DNA of 64,000 nucleotides from DATAWK01 sp036267255 (GTDB lineage Bacteria; Acidobacteriota; Terriglobia; Terriglobales; Acidobacteriaceae): assembly GCA_036267255.1 (NCBI GenBank), contig DATAWK010000036.1, positions 1 through 64,000 of the forward strand, given 5' to 3'. Every line of letters begins with the position of its first letter. The first letter of the stretch is position 1. A program made the position numbers and the translations under genes. The notes beneath the pieces are model-generated. The model was not told the DNA's origin and searched no databases. It worked only from the letters and a program-made list of their open reading frames with translations. Shown in pieces: positions 18,113-26,986 of this stretch.

Positions 18113-19123
18113 ATGAAACTGGCAGAACTGGCTCGTCAATTGGGCGCACGGTTGGAGTGCAGCAGCGGCAGCGGGGAAACAGAGATCACCGGCGTTGCCG
18201 GGATAGAAAATGCAGCGGCGGGGCAGGTGACGTTCGTCGCTAATCCCAAGTACGCTCCGCTGGCCAGGACCACACAGGCCTCTGCCGTGCTGGTGACGGA
18301 GGACTTCCCTGCCATCGCAGCCGCAACGCTGCGCCTCAAGAATCCCTATCTCGCCTTTGCGCGCGCCATTGAAATTCTGCATCCGCCGCCGGTCTATGCG
18401 CCGGGAATTCATCCCACAGCGGTGATCCATGCGACGGCCAAACTGGGCCGCGATTGCCACGTTGGCGCGTATGTGGTGATCGACGCGAACGTGATCGTCG
18501 GAGACCAGTGCGTGCTGCTGCCGCACGTGGTGGTGTATCAAAATGTGCAGATCGGCAATCGCCTGCTGGCCCATGCGCATGCCGTGATTCGCGAGGGCTG
18601 CCGCCTGGGCGACGATGTGGTGTTACAGAACGGCGCCGTGGTTGGCTGCGACGGTTTCGGCTTTGCCAAGGATGACGCAGGACGCTGGCACAAGATTCCG
18701 CAATCGGGGCCAACGATTCTGGAAGATGCCGTGGAAGTGCAGTCGAATGCCTGCGTGGACCGCGCCAGTGTGGGCGAGACGCGCATTGGCCGCGGGGTGA
18801 AGATCGACAACCTGGCGCAGGTGGGGCATGGTTCGAGTGTGGGAGAAAACACGCTGCTGTGCGCGCAGGTGGGGTTGGCTGGGTCGAGTCATCTGGGCCG
18901 CAACGTGATTGCCGCCGGACAGGCAGGCGTGGCCGGGCATTGCAACGTGGGCGATGGCGTGGTGTTGCTGGCGCAGTCGGGCGTGCATGGCGACATTCCG
19001 CCGGGTAGCATTCTGGGCGGCTCGCCGGGCTTTGACAGCAAGCTGTGGCTGCGCTGTGTGATTGCCTTTCAGCGTCTGCCGGAACTGGTGAAGCTGCTGC
19101 CGAAAAAGAAGGGGAAAGAGTAG
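18113..19123 (+). CDS. lpxD: UDP-3-O-(3-hydroxyacyl)glucosamine N-acyltransferase
   Basis: 336 residues. An N-terminal uridine-binding domain is followed by a left-handed beta-helix of hexapeptide repeats (for example IGNRLLAHAHAVIREG). NLAQVGHGSSVG carries His239, the same number as the catalytic histidine of the E. coli enzyme. SPGFDSKLWLRCVIAFQRLPEL is the usual C-terminal helix. It transfers the second 3-hydroxyacyl chain in lipid A synthesis, in the cytoplasm. The start has no SD sequence but a TACAAT six bases ahead. A divergent copy of its last codons reappears twice downstream. lpxA and lpxC are not in the window. Confidence 0.97.
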   Translation: MKLAELARQLGARLECSSGSGETEITGVAGIENAAAGQVTFVANPKYAPLARTTQASAVLVTEDFPAIAAATLRLKNPYLAFARAIEILHPPPVYAPGIHPTAVIHATAKLGRDCHVGAYVVIDANVIVGDQCVLLPHVVVYQNVQIGNRLLAHAHAVIREGCRLGDDVVLQNGAVVGCDGFGFAKDDAGRWHKIPQSGPTILEDAVEVQSNACVDRASVGETRIGRGVKIDNLAQVGHGSSVGENTLLCAQVGLAGSSHLGRNVIAAGQAGVAGHCNVGDGVVLLAQSGVHGDIPPGSILGGSPGFDSKLWLRCVIAFQRLPELVKLLPKKKGKE

Positions 19124-19200
19124 CGGAACGTCACGGAATCTTGCTGTCGATCCACCCCGTTTGATCGGAATCGTGATTCCAGACGCCAGCGCATCCGGAC

Positions 19201-19230
19201 CTGCGCTGCGTGATCGCCTTTCAGCGGTTC
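19201..19230 (+). repeat. Partial second copy of lpxD tail, left piece
   Basis: It reads LRCVIAFQRF and matches lpxD 19049-19078 at 27 of 30 bases. It stops where the secreted-protein gene ends. The right piece resumes at about 20934. Confidence 0.7.
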
Positions 19231-20870
19231 GGTGCGGGCGCGAGTTCCTGCCGGATCACGATGGGCACATAGCCGACCTCCATCCCACGCGGCGGCGTGA
19301 CGATCAGAGCCGGATCCAGCGTCGCCAGTGTTCCGCTGCTGGGAGGCGCGATGTAGTTCCGCGTAATCGGCCAGTTGGCCTGGATCCGTTCGACGATTGC
19401 CTGTAACCGCGCCTTGTCGGCCTCGCTTAGATGCAAGTGCTGCAACGCAGGCTGATCGACGAATCGGTACCAGGAATAGGTGACCCGGCTGCCATCAGTG
19501 AGCAGGATGGTGAACGGCCCGCTCCTGGGTCCCGGATTGCTCCAGACAGTGCCCGGTCCTTCGGGCGACGTGTAGGGCTCGCCAACCGCTGCCGGCGCGA
19601 AGGTCTGATTTGCAAGTCCGGTCTCCGGAGGCACTTGCGAAGCGGGTACGGCGACCAACTTTCCGCCATCCTGCTTGAAATATTGCGGGAAGCCAACAGC
19701 CGATCTCTTCCACTTAAGGCCAAACGAACATGAGCCGCTTCGTCCCACCATCGTCGTCTCGACGAACGCGTCGAAGCCGGTCATGGGGACCGTCTGCTGA
19801 TCGAACTTGAGCGGCTCGTTCTTACAGGAAGGCGTCATCGTGCCCCGCGGATCGAAGGTGCCTGCGACGACGCTGCTCGAACCGGACCACGCCTTCACGG
19901 AGTTATAGAGCGCATCGCGCGAGTACATTCTCACGTCCTGCATGAAGACGGTCGTGTTGGACGCATCGACAGGAAATAGCAGTCTGGGAATGCGCGAATA
20001 CAGAACGCCGTGGTCATCCTTATTGCTGAAGTACGGCACTGTGTTGACCTCCATCGCGCCACCGTCCATAAGTCCGGGCCGTATGTCCAGAGTGCGCCCC
20101 GCAGCAGGAGGATAGCCATTGGAGATAGCACTCCATGTATCCGGAATCCAGTAGGCAACCGGCCCCTTAAAGTTCTGCGCGTTCAGGAACAGCGTCCAGC
20201 TCTGGTCGCCTGTCGGCTGGCGATGGTACGCGGCTTTGGCATCCATCAGCGGCAGCGCCATCCACGCCGAACCGAACAGCTCGCCGTGCATGCCTCGCTG
20301 AAAGGTCAGGCCATCCGGGGGAATCACCAGGTGATTGGTGATCTGGGCCAGTCCCATCTTTTCTGGACTGAGGGCCGTGCCACTGTAAAATCCCCACCCC
20401 GGCGACGATATCTCGTCGTTGTAACAATCGGGGGTGCCATTCATCCTGTATTTCGGTGTGGTCGAGGGGAACTTCGTGCTGGTCCAGGAGCCACCGCTGC
20501 CCTCGATCGTCTGGAAGACGTCGCGATACGAAGGACCGCGCTGAGGCCAGTTGTCGCGTGCCAACGTGCCATGCGGGCACAACGGCTGCTGGTAACCACG
20601 GTTGTCCGGAATAACCCATGTACCGGGCAAACCGATCTGGAAGGACTTGAGGGGTTTCGCAAGCAGAGGCCAGATAGCGGTGTAGAAGCTAACTCCAGCA
20701 TTGAAGTTCCCCGCAGGGGCAGACACCTTCATCGAGATATATCCATGAAGCCCTCCTTCCATTGACTCGGTGAGTTTGACGCTGGAATGGGTAGCCTGGG
20801 CAGCGAGATGGAATGCCGGAGCCAGCGCCGCCAGCAGCAATGCACTCATGGAGCGATATATTCGTTTCAA
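19221..20870 (-). CDS. Secreted protein of unknown function, inserted between lpxD-tail fragments
   Basis: 549 residues with a signal peptide (SMSALLLAALAPAFHLAAQA). I recognise no family. Visible patterns are an N-terminal block HGYISMKVSAPAGNFNAGVSFYTAIWPLL, Trp/Gly/Pro-rich segments (SSPGWGFYSGTAL, GPVAYWIPDTWSAISNGYPP) and PGTVWSNPGPRSGPFTILLTDGS near the end. The composition is that of an extracellular beta-rich protein. TTG 20870 is the start, with AGGAG eight bases upstream. The gene runs against lpxD and is flanked by two pieces of a second lpxD 3' end, so it probably arrived by recombination. Confidence 0.75.
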   Translation of the reverse strand: MKRIYRSMSALLLAALAPAFHLAAQATHSSVKLTESMEGGLHGYISMKVSAPAGNFNAGVSFYTAIWPLLAKPLKSFQIGLPGTWVIPDNRGYQQPLCPHGTLARDNWPQRGPSYRDVFQTIEGSGGSWTSTKFPSTTPKYRMNGTPDCYNDEISSPGWGFYSGTALSPEKMGLAQITNHLVIPPDGLTFQRGMHGELFGSAWMALPLMDAKAAYHRQPTGDQSWTLFLNAQNFKGPVAYWIPDTWSAISNGYPPAAGRTLDIRPGLMDGGAMEVNTVPYFSNKDDHGVLYSRIPRLLFPVDASNTTVFMQDVRMYSRDALYNSVKAWSGSSSVVAGTFDPRGTMTPSCKNEPLKFDQQTVPMTGFDAFVETTMVGRSGSCSFGLKWKRSAVGFPQYFKQDGGKLVAVPASQVPPETGLANQTFAPAAVGEPYTSPEGPGTVWSNPGPRSGPFTILLTDGSRVTYSWYRFVDQPALQHLHLSEADKARLQAIVERIQANWPITRNYIAPPSSGTLATLDPALIVTPPRGMEVGYVPIVIRQELAPAPNR

Positions 20871-20933
20871 AGGACGGTCTCCTTAATCTGATACTTCCAG
20901 AGCCGACTTGCCCGTTGATACTGCATAGACGAT

Positions 20934-21008
20934 GCGGGTGATCTTGCCCTTCAGCGGTTGCCGGAGCCGGTAAAGCTGCTGCCAAAAAAGAAAGAAAAGG
21001 AATCGTAG
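20934..21008 (+). repeat. Partial second copy of lpxD tail, right piece
   Basis: It reads QRLPEPVKLLPKKKEKES and stop, against QRLPELVKLLPKKKGKE and stop in lpxD. Differences fall at third codon positions, plus a small frame-changing difference near its start. The bases just before it repeat those at the left piece (GTGATC, then CTTCAGCGGTT or TTTCAGCGGTT). Confidence 0.75.
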
Positions 21009-21072
21009 TTCGGAACAACTCACGCATATCGGACGCAAAGGCGCGCCCGATGTGCGAACTCCATCATTGCCG

Positions 21073-23379
21073 CTACTTCCCTTTTGATGTGTCGAGTTGG
21101 TTGAGCTGCTCGGCGGCTTTGGCGACCTTCTGACTGGCAGCATCAATCGCGTCTCCAATAACAACGGACTCGGAATCCGCCAGCGACCAATTATGCTGCT
21201 CCATGGCCTCGCGCACACCGGGCAGCGTCTTTGCGCCATACCCCGTATACATGCCGGGAGCGAAGATCTGATGTTTGAACCATGGCCGGCCGGGCAGGCC
21301 CTTTTCACTCAGAAAGGCGCGCTCCACTTCTATGAGTGTCTGGTTCACAGCGTCGACACCGTTGCCGGTCAGATCAGCGCCACCGTTCTGTTCTGCGTCG
21401 AGCAGCGCATTCTGATATTGCTCGGCGTCCTGGGTAAACAGTGCTGCCGCATTCTGCATCGGGGTAAAGTTGAGATAGGGCGGCATCGCTTCCGGCCTGG
21501 GCGGCACCAGCGCTGGAAAGTCCGGATTGGAAACAGCGTTGTAGACGCCTTCCTTGACCTGTAGTTTCTGCTCCTGGATTTGCGCGCGCGTATCCTGCAT
21601 TTGTTTCTGCAACTGACCGATATACAGGTGAATCGTGTCGGCGTAATCCGTAAAGGTGTACGGTATGAGTTCGGCGTCCGCCATGCGCATCACAGCGGAC
21701 CCGGCCAATTGCGCCAGCGCGCGGCCATAGACAAATTTTCCATCAGAGTTCTCCACGTAGTAGGTGTAGTCGTCATAGATGGAGTGGTAGGCACTGCCCC
21801 CGCGTTCTTCCCCGCCGAAGCTCAGATCGAGAGACGGAATGCCTACGTGGTGAATGAATGACGCAAAGTCGGAGCCGGAGCCCATTGCTGTGAGGCGCAG
21901 ATCTTTCCGTTGCCGGATGTCGTTGCGCTGCTCCTCACTTTTGGCGCGCCAAATGTCCCGCAGTCTGGCCCGCTCCAGAATGGACATGTTCTTTTCGGGG
22001 TCGGGAATGTCACGTGCAACGCCGTTGATAAACTGCTCCAGCGACTGCGATCCGTCCATCCTGAGAAAGCCGCGATCGGTATTGTCGGAGTTCACATACA
22101 TGACGGCATGCTTCTGCAGCTCCGCCATATGTGTCTCCACCCACTCGGTGGAACCAAGCAATCCGGGTTCTTCTCCATCCCACGCGCAGTAGATGATGGT
22201 GCGGCGCGGACGCCAGCCCTGCTTGAGCAACATGCCAAAGGAACGCGCTTCCTCAAGCTCCGCGTCCATGCCGGAGATGGGATCTTCCGCGCCGTTCACC
22301 CAGGCATCGTGATGGTTGCCGCGAATCACCCACTCATCCGGCTCCGTAGCGCCGGGAATTTTAGCGATCACGTCGTTGATCGGTTTGATGTCCCAATTGA
22401 AAGCAAGCTTGAGATGCACCTTCGCCGGACCGGGGCCAATGTGATACGTGATCGGCAATCCACCACGCCATGCTCTCGGCGCAACCTGTCCGCCAATCGC
22501 CGCCAGTAAAGGTTCCGCGTCTCCGTAGGAAATGGGCAGAGTCGGTATCTTGGCGATGGTCTTCGCATCTTTCAGCGGAATGCGTTTGGCATCCTTGGTG
22601 GCGCCGTAGCCGGGAGTGAGCGGATCGCCTTCGTAGTAATCGTCCGTCACTGCGCCGCGCTGCACACCCTCTCGCGGACGGCCAGAGCCTTTGGGATAGA
22701 CATCATCGGCGGAGTAGCCATCATCGCGCGGATCGGAATAAATAATGCAGCCGATGGCGCCGTGTTCGGCAGCCACCTTGGCCTTGATGCCGCGCCACTC
22801 GCCACCGTAGCGCGCGATGACAATGGCGCCTTTGACGGAGATGCCCATGCGGTCGAGAACCACGTAGTCCGCGTTGTTGCCGTAGTTGACATAGACCAGT
22901 GGCGCGGTTACATCGCCATCCGGCGAGTAGGCGTTATAGGTTGGCAGCTGCTCGGACTGCTGATAGGAAGTTGGGTCGCCGGGAATCGGAGGCTCGCGCA
23001 GCGTGGCCGTAAATTTGGTGGGAGCAATCAGCTCCAGCAAACGTTCTTTGGGAGTGGGAAAGAGCACGTAGAAGGTCTCGATGTGCGCATCCCATCCCCA
23101 GTTGCGAAACTGGGCCAGCAGCCATTCGGCGTTGGCCTTGTCATACGGCGAGCCGACGTGGTGCGGACGCGCGGCCAGGTGCTGCATGTCTGCCCGTAGA
23201 TTTTCCGGCGAGGGGATGGCCTGAAATTTCTGCTCCCACTGCAGCTCGGCAGCGGAGGCTTGCGCAGTGTAGCCGGTCAGTGGTGCGACAGGCGTTGCGG
23301 ATGTGGAAGGAGCTGCGGTCTGGCCAAAAATTACCAAGGGAAAGCTGAAGAGAAGAAGCAATCGAAACGAACGAAACAT
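21073..23379 (-). CDS. Secreted M28 metallopeptidase, glutamate carboxypeptidase II (PSMA) type
   Basis: 768 residues. Signal peptide LLLLFSFPLVIFGQ, protease domain, inserted PA (apical) domain at about 160-300, and transferrin-receptor-like C-terminal domain, all in the order of human GCPII. The di-zinc ligands can be traced: His356 and Asp366 (NHHDAWVNGAED), Glu403 as general base and Glu404 (WDGEEPG), Asp432 (VNSDN) and His532 (AYHSIYDDY). It likely removes C-terminal acidic residues from peptides in the periplasm. GAGG precedes ATG 23379. It is a single gene, about 200 bases from the neighbouring secreted protein. Confidence 0.92.
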   Translation of the reverse strand: MFRSFRLLLLFSFPLVIFGQTAAPSTSATPVAPLTGYTAQASAAELQWEQKFQAIPSPENLRADMQHLAARPHHVGSPYDKANAEWLLAQFRNWGWDAHIETFYVLFPTPKERLLELIAPTKFTATLREPPIPGDPTSYQQSEQLPTYNAYSPDGDVTAPLVYVNYGNNADYVVLDRMGISVKGAIVIARYGGEWRGIKAKVAAEHGAIGCIIYSDPRDDGYSADDVYPKGSGRPREGVQRGAVTDDYYEGDPLTPGYGATKDAKRIPLKDAKTIAKIPTLPISYGDAEPLLAAIGGQVAPRAWRGGLPITYHIGPGPAKVHLKLAFNWDIKPINDVIAKIPGATEPDEWVIRGNHHDAWVNGAEDPISGMDAELEEARSFGMLLKQGWRPRRTIIYCAWDGEEPGLLGSTEWVETHMAELQKHAVMYVNSDNTDRGFLRMDGSQSLEQFINGVARDIPDPEKNMSILERARLRDIWRAKSEEQRNDIRQRKDLRLTAMGSGSDFASFIHHVGIPSLDLSFGGEERGGSAYHSIYDDYTYYVENSDGKFVYGRALAQLAGSAVMRMADAELIPYTFTDYADTIHLYIGQLQKQMQDTRAQIQEQKLQVKEGVYNAVSNPDFPALVPPRPEAMPPYLNFTPMQNAAALFTQDAEQYQNALLDAEQNGGADLTGNGVDAVNQTLIEVERAFLSEKGLPGRPWFKHQIFAPGMYTGYGAKTLPGVREAMEQHNWSLADSESVVIGDAIDAASQKVAKAAEQLNQLDTSKGK

Positions 23380-23520
23380 GCGGGCCTCACGAGGGAATGC
23401 AAATGCATCGGTTACAGGATCTCAAAGCATATGCCGAATCTGTCCCCCGAATTATAGAGCCTGCAAGAAAATTTCCGTGAGGGAAACACTGCGATCTGCA
23501 ACAAGATTTGCGGCAGCATC

Positions 23521-23526
23521 TACACT
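23521..23526 (+). promoter_or_regulatory. -10 hexamer for leaderless lipoprotein gene
   Basis: TACACT ends six bases before ATG 23533, and no SD sequence lies between. This is the same spacing as at lpxD. Confidence 0.5.
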
Positions 23527-23532
23527 GAAGAT

Positions 23533-23928
23533 ATGCATGAACGGCTTTCTTCGACTTTGAACCTGGCTGCGTTGGCCTGCCTGACTCTGCTGGTCCTGTC
23601 GGCCAGCGGCTGCCGCGATCACCTTGTCCAGACCACCGTAATCAACCAAAGCACCACGACGGTGCGCAATATTGAGGTGGATTATCCCAGCGCCAGCTTT
23701 GGCATTTCCAGCCTGCCGCCGGGCGGACAGTTTGCATATCACTTCAAGATCGAAGGAACGGGGGATCTGCAACTGATCTATGTAGACAGCGCGGAACACA
23801 GCCATACGGTGAAGGGTCCGTATATCGCGGAAGGCCAGGAGGGGACACTGCAGATTCGCATCGGGAACGACAAGCAGAACGTGTGGCAGATGCAGTTGAA
23901 ACCGGAAGTAACGGCACCGAAGGAATAA
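23533..23928 (+). CDS. Small lipoprotein, unknown function
   Basis: 131 residues. A hydrophobic N-terminus ends in a lipobox (LSASGC, Cys27), so the mature protein should be lipid-anchored. The remainder (TTVINQSTTTVRNIEVDYPSASFG, then GQFAYHFKIEGTGDLQLIYVD) is a compact beta-sandwich of about 100 residues. The pattern N-x-S-x-x-x-V-x-x-I-x-V-D-Y-P resembles small immunoglobulin-like domains. No partner is evident. A strong bidirectional terminator follows 44 bases after its stop. Confidence 0.75.
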   Translation: MHERLSSTLNLAALACLTLLVLSASGCRDHLVQTTVINQSTTTVRNIEVDYPSASFGISSLPPGGQFAYHFKIEGTGDLQLIYVDSAEHSHTVKGPYIAEGQEGTLQIRIGNDKQNVWQMQLKPEVTAPKE

Positions 23929-23972
23929 ACAGGGACAGGCAAAAAGGGACGGCACCACAAAAAGGACGACTC

Positions 23973-24007
23973 AAAAAAGGGACGACCAAATGGGTCGTCC
24001 CTTTTTT
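23973..24007. terminator. Bidirectional terminator between convergent genes
   Basis: AAAAAAGGGACGACC (23973-23987) pairs perfectly with 23993-24007 over 15 bp around a 5-base loop. It gives a T-run on either strand. Two imperfect copies of the AAAxGGACG motif lie just upstream from about 23940. Confidence 0.9.
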
Positions 24008-24031
24008 GTTATGTGCTGCGCTGCTTCTGTT

Positions 24032-24991
24032 CTAGTGGATTACCGACTGGAACAGGTTGGAGTTGAGCAGGGTGGCAAAGTCGTTATCGGAAGCGGAGAA
24101 CAGTACCTGCAGGATGCCGCCGCTGGAGGTGATGTTGGTGTCGTCGATCGCCGTTTTCTCCGACTGCGTGGCGCCCATCTTTTTATAGAGAGCTGCCGCG
24201 CTGAGCAGCGACGACATGGTGGCAGCCGAAATGGTGTCCGGCGTCATTACCTCCAGGTTGAATTGGACGCCATGTTCAAAGTCCATGCTGTAACGCGAGC
24301 CAAGCAGCTGCTTCTTGACCGTGTCGTAATCCGCCACGGAAGACGCCTCGCCCATCACGTTGTGCATCATGGTCTGCGTGCCCTTCGCATTCATAATGCT
24401 CCAGACAGCCACGGTCTGCACCGGAGGAATCAGATTCTGCATGTCGGTGTTGGACAGAAAGCTGGGTACGATGCCATCGCGCGCATCGAGGGATGCTTTG
24501 ACCGATTGCAGGGAGCCAAAGAGCATGGTGGTCTGATCCAGAAAGGCAACATCCAGCCCGGTGCCGCCCATGGGATACACGGTGACATTACGGACCTGAA
24601 TGCCTTTCACCTTTTTCTTCTTGAAATTGGCAAGAATGTCGGTGGTGGGAAATTGCCCGCTACCAATGCCAACAATCTGGGTGATATTGCTGTTCGGGGC
24701 CATAAAGGATGCGAAGGCGAGTTGATCGATGCTCTGGCCGACATCCATGCCGGAGTTCTGCAGCGCATCCTGCAGCCGCTTCAGTTCCGGCGGCAGAACC
24801 TTGTTGCGCAGCTGCATGGCGATGTTGGAATTCTCCATCTCCTGATAGTCGACGACGATCAACTGCTGGACATTGTAAGGAACCGCAGCCTGGGACTCTG
24901 TGGCCAGGGGCGAGGCCACGGCCGCCAGCGGCAGGAACCCTGCAACTGCGGCCACGCACACGGTGCGGACGATGCCATGGAAAAACTTCAT
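24032..24991 (-). CDS. Exported hypothetical protein
   Basis: 319 residues with a signal peptide (VCVAAVAGFLPLAAVA). The mature part begins VPYNVQQLIVVDYQEMENSNIAMQLRNKVLPPEL. It continues with alternating helix and strand segments, including GLDVAFLDQTTMLFGSLQSVKASLDARDG and ending SGGILQVLFSASDNDFATLLNSNLFQSV. The ATG...LFGS...VKASLDARDG part resembles the repeated module of periplasmic proteins that test whether a value reaches zero, but I cannot name a family. AGGAG sits nine bases upstream of ATG 24991. It is a single gene and shares the 23973 terminator. Confidence 0.7.
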   Translation of the reverse strand: MKFFHGIVRTVCVAAVAGFLPLAAVASPLATESQAAVPYNVQQLIVVDYQEMENSNIAMQLRNKVLPPELKRLQDALQNSGMDVGQSIDQLAFASFMAPNSNITQIVGIGSGQFPTTDILANFKKKKVKGIQVRNVTVYPMGGTGLDVAFLDQTTMLFGSLQSVKASLDARDGIVPSFLSNTDMQNLIPPVQTVAVWSIMNAKGTQTMMHNVMGEASSVADYDTVKKQLLGSRYSMDFEHGVQFNLEVMTPDTISAATMSSLLSAAALYKKMGATQSEKTAIDDTNITSSGGILQVLFSASDNDFATLLNSNLFQSVIH

Positions 24992-25178
24992 GTATAAATC
25001 TCCTTCTGTTTCTAACCCGCGCAGTGGCGGTGCGTTGCGTTCCGACGCTCGTGACCGGCGTCTAACTTGCTATTTCTTCTAACCAAGGAACGCTGTGCTG
25101 CTATGCGTTGGATGTATCGCGGCAAGAACTTTCTTTGCCATGAAATGTTGCTGCATGCCTCTATCGAACAGCGGGCGC

Positions 25179-26135
25179 TTATGGCCAAAGCAGCGGTACT
25201 TCCAGTTTACGCTCCAGCGTTCGTTCTGCCGGATGAAAGCTCGTAGCCAGTTGCATCCACTCACTGCCCGGCTCCAGCGCCGCTTCCGGCACAAGGCCAA
25301 TCAACTCAATCCGTTCCGGCTCAACCCCAGCGTGCTGTGCAGCCTTTTTGACCGCAGCATAGGCCACACTGACGGGCGTAGCGCGAAAGTTGGTAATGTT
25401 CATCGAAACCTGAGCACGACCACGCACCGGCACGCCAATGGCTTTGACACCGGAAAGACCGCCTCCGGAGGCGCGGACTTCCCGGGCAACCGTGCGGGCG
25501 ACCCCTACATTGGGTGTATTTAGATAGACGTTGCAGGCGATTAAAAGCTGCCTGGCTCCAACAGCACACGCGCCGGCGGTGGGATGGAGCGATGGCCCTC
25601 CCACGTCGGGACGGCGTGCCGCATTGTCGATCGCTTCCTTGCGCAGGCCTTCAAACTGGCCGCGGCGGACGTTCTCAAGCAGGGCGCGATCGGGCCGCGT
25701 GGCTGCCGCCTCATAGAAATAAACCGGCACATGGAAACGCTTCCAGATTTCCTGGCCCACGCGATGCGCCAGCATCGCAACCTCCTGCAACGATATGCCC
25801 TGGATCGGCACCAGCGGAACGACATCGGCAGCGCCGATGCGGGGATGGACACCCTGCTGCGCGGTCAGGTCAATCAACTCGACAGCCCGTCCGACACCGC
25901 GCACGGCAGCTTCGACAATGGCCTGGGGCGCGCCGGCAATGGTGACAACGGAGCGATTGTGGTCCGGATCAAGCGACCAGTCGAGCAGCGATACGCCTTC
26001 CACCTGCATGGCAAGAACGATTTTGCGCACCGTTTCCGGGTGGGTGCCTTCAGAAAAATTGGGAACGCATTCGACAATCGGCCCGGCCATGTTCCGCGGG
26101 CCCTTGATACTGTAATCCGCGCTGAGAGTACTCAT
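25179..26135 (-). CDS. ftcD: Glutamate formimidoyltransferase
   Basis: 318 residues, matching the formimidoyltransferase half of FTCD and lacking the cyclodeaminase half. Blocks visible are VECVPNFSEG, DPDHNRSVVTIAG, HPRIGAADVVPLVP, RGQFEGL, PDVGGPSLHPTAGACAVGAR and AQVSMNITNF. It moves the formimino group between N-formimino-glutamate and tetrahydrofolate, in histidine breakdown. The ATG overlaps the TGA of the upstream PagL-like gene (ATGA, 26132-26135), so translation is coupled. No hut genes are near. A longer start is possible but would extend the overlap. Confidence 0.93.
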   Translation of the reverse strand: MSTLSADYSIKGPRNMAGPIVECVPNFSEGTHPETVRKIVLAMQVEGVSLLDWSLDPDHNRSVVTIAGAPQAIVEAAVRGVGRAVELIDLTAQQGVHPRIGAADVVPLVPIQGISLQEVAMLAHRVGQEIWKRFHVPVYFYEAAATRPDRALLENVRRGQFEGLRKEAIDNAARRPDVGGPSLHPTAGACAVGARQLLIACNVYLNTPNVGVARTVAREVRASGGGLSGVKAIGVPVRGRAQVSMNITNFRATPVSVAYAAVKKAAQHAGVEPERIELIGLVPEAALEPGSEWMQLATSFHPAERTLERKLEVPLLWP

Positions 26136-26860
26136 TGCCACCACGTATAACCAATCTGAAATTGCACGCTGGCATTGACGCCAGGGTTTTGATCTCCCAG
26201 GCTGGCGCTGGAGATGTGCTCCGCGTTGGCAGCAAAGTTGATCGACTGTTTGGGTTTCACAAAATAATGTATGCCGACGCCGAACTGCGGGGAAAAGTTC
26301 CAGACACTGGTATTCGGTTTGGGGAATTTATGATCGGTCCAGATCAGACCGCCCGCTCCCTGCATCCACGGCATCACGCGATGCCAGTGGACGAAATTCC
26401 AGCGCAAAATGATGGGCACGATGCTGACGCCGGTGTAGGTGCCACCTGTTCGATGGGCCGACGTCTGTGGCGGATTGCCCTCCGTGACGGCGACACCCGT
26501 TACAGGCGTAAGCGCCTGCCAGTACGGCATTACTTCCACGGCATATTCAAATTGCCCGCGCGCATACCCCGGTCCTACAGCGCCGGTAAGGACTTTGCCC
26601 ACGCCCACTCCGGCATTGAGAAAGTGGATGTCGGTCTGGTCGTTGGTGCCGAAGCCGCCATCGACAAAAACACCGCGATCCCACGGGTCCGGGTGCATGA
26701 CGTTGGAAACGTAATCGGCAGGTGCGAATCTCGATGAAGACGCGGCTGGGGATGAGGACGTAGATTGCGATGTCGATGACATCTGGGTCTGCGCAAGCAA
26801 CACAGAATATGAAAGCAGAGTCATCGATAAGACTCCACACACACTAGCTATCTTCTTCAA
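26132..26860 (-). CDS. PagL-like lipid A 3-O-deacylase / acyloxyacyl hydrolase family protein
   Basis: About 242 residues. From the TTG at 26860 the protein begins with a signal peptide (KKIASVCGVLSMTLLSYSVLLAQ). The mature part is an outer-membrane beta-barrel: alternating strands such as FEYAVEVMPYWQAL and SIVPIILRWNFV, ending in an aromatic residue (YTWWQ). AEHISSASLGDQNPGVNASVQF matches the H-x-S site and NPGxN segment of PagL. It would remove the 3-O acyl chain of lipid A. An upstream ATG at 26968 would add a Cys-rich, non-signal leader and is less likely. It is coupled to ftcD. Confidence 0.75.
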   Translation of the reverse strand: MKKIASVCGVLSMTLLSYSVLLAQTQMSSTSQSTSSSPAASSSRFAPADYVSNVMHPDPWDRGVFVDGGFGTNDQTDIHFLNAGVGVGKVLTGAVGPGYARGQFEYAVEVMPYWQALTPVTGVAVTEGNPPQTSAHRTGGTYTGVSIVPIILRWNFVHWHRVMPWMQGAGGLIWTDHKFPKPNTSVWNFSPQFGVGIHYFVKPKQSINFAANAEHISSASLGDQNPGVNASVQFQIGYTWWQ

Positions 26861-26986
26861 ACCGACCCCATTTGCGAACGAAAATCCTGGAAAATCTGGC
26901 ACGAAAAATTCGCACCGCCAACCACAGGTCTTACACAGGAAAGGCCGCTGGCCGGCGGTTCTTCTCAAAGAAAAATTTCTTCCGTC

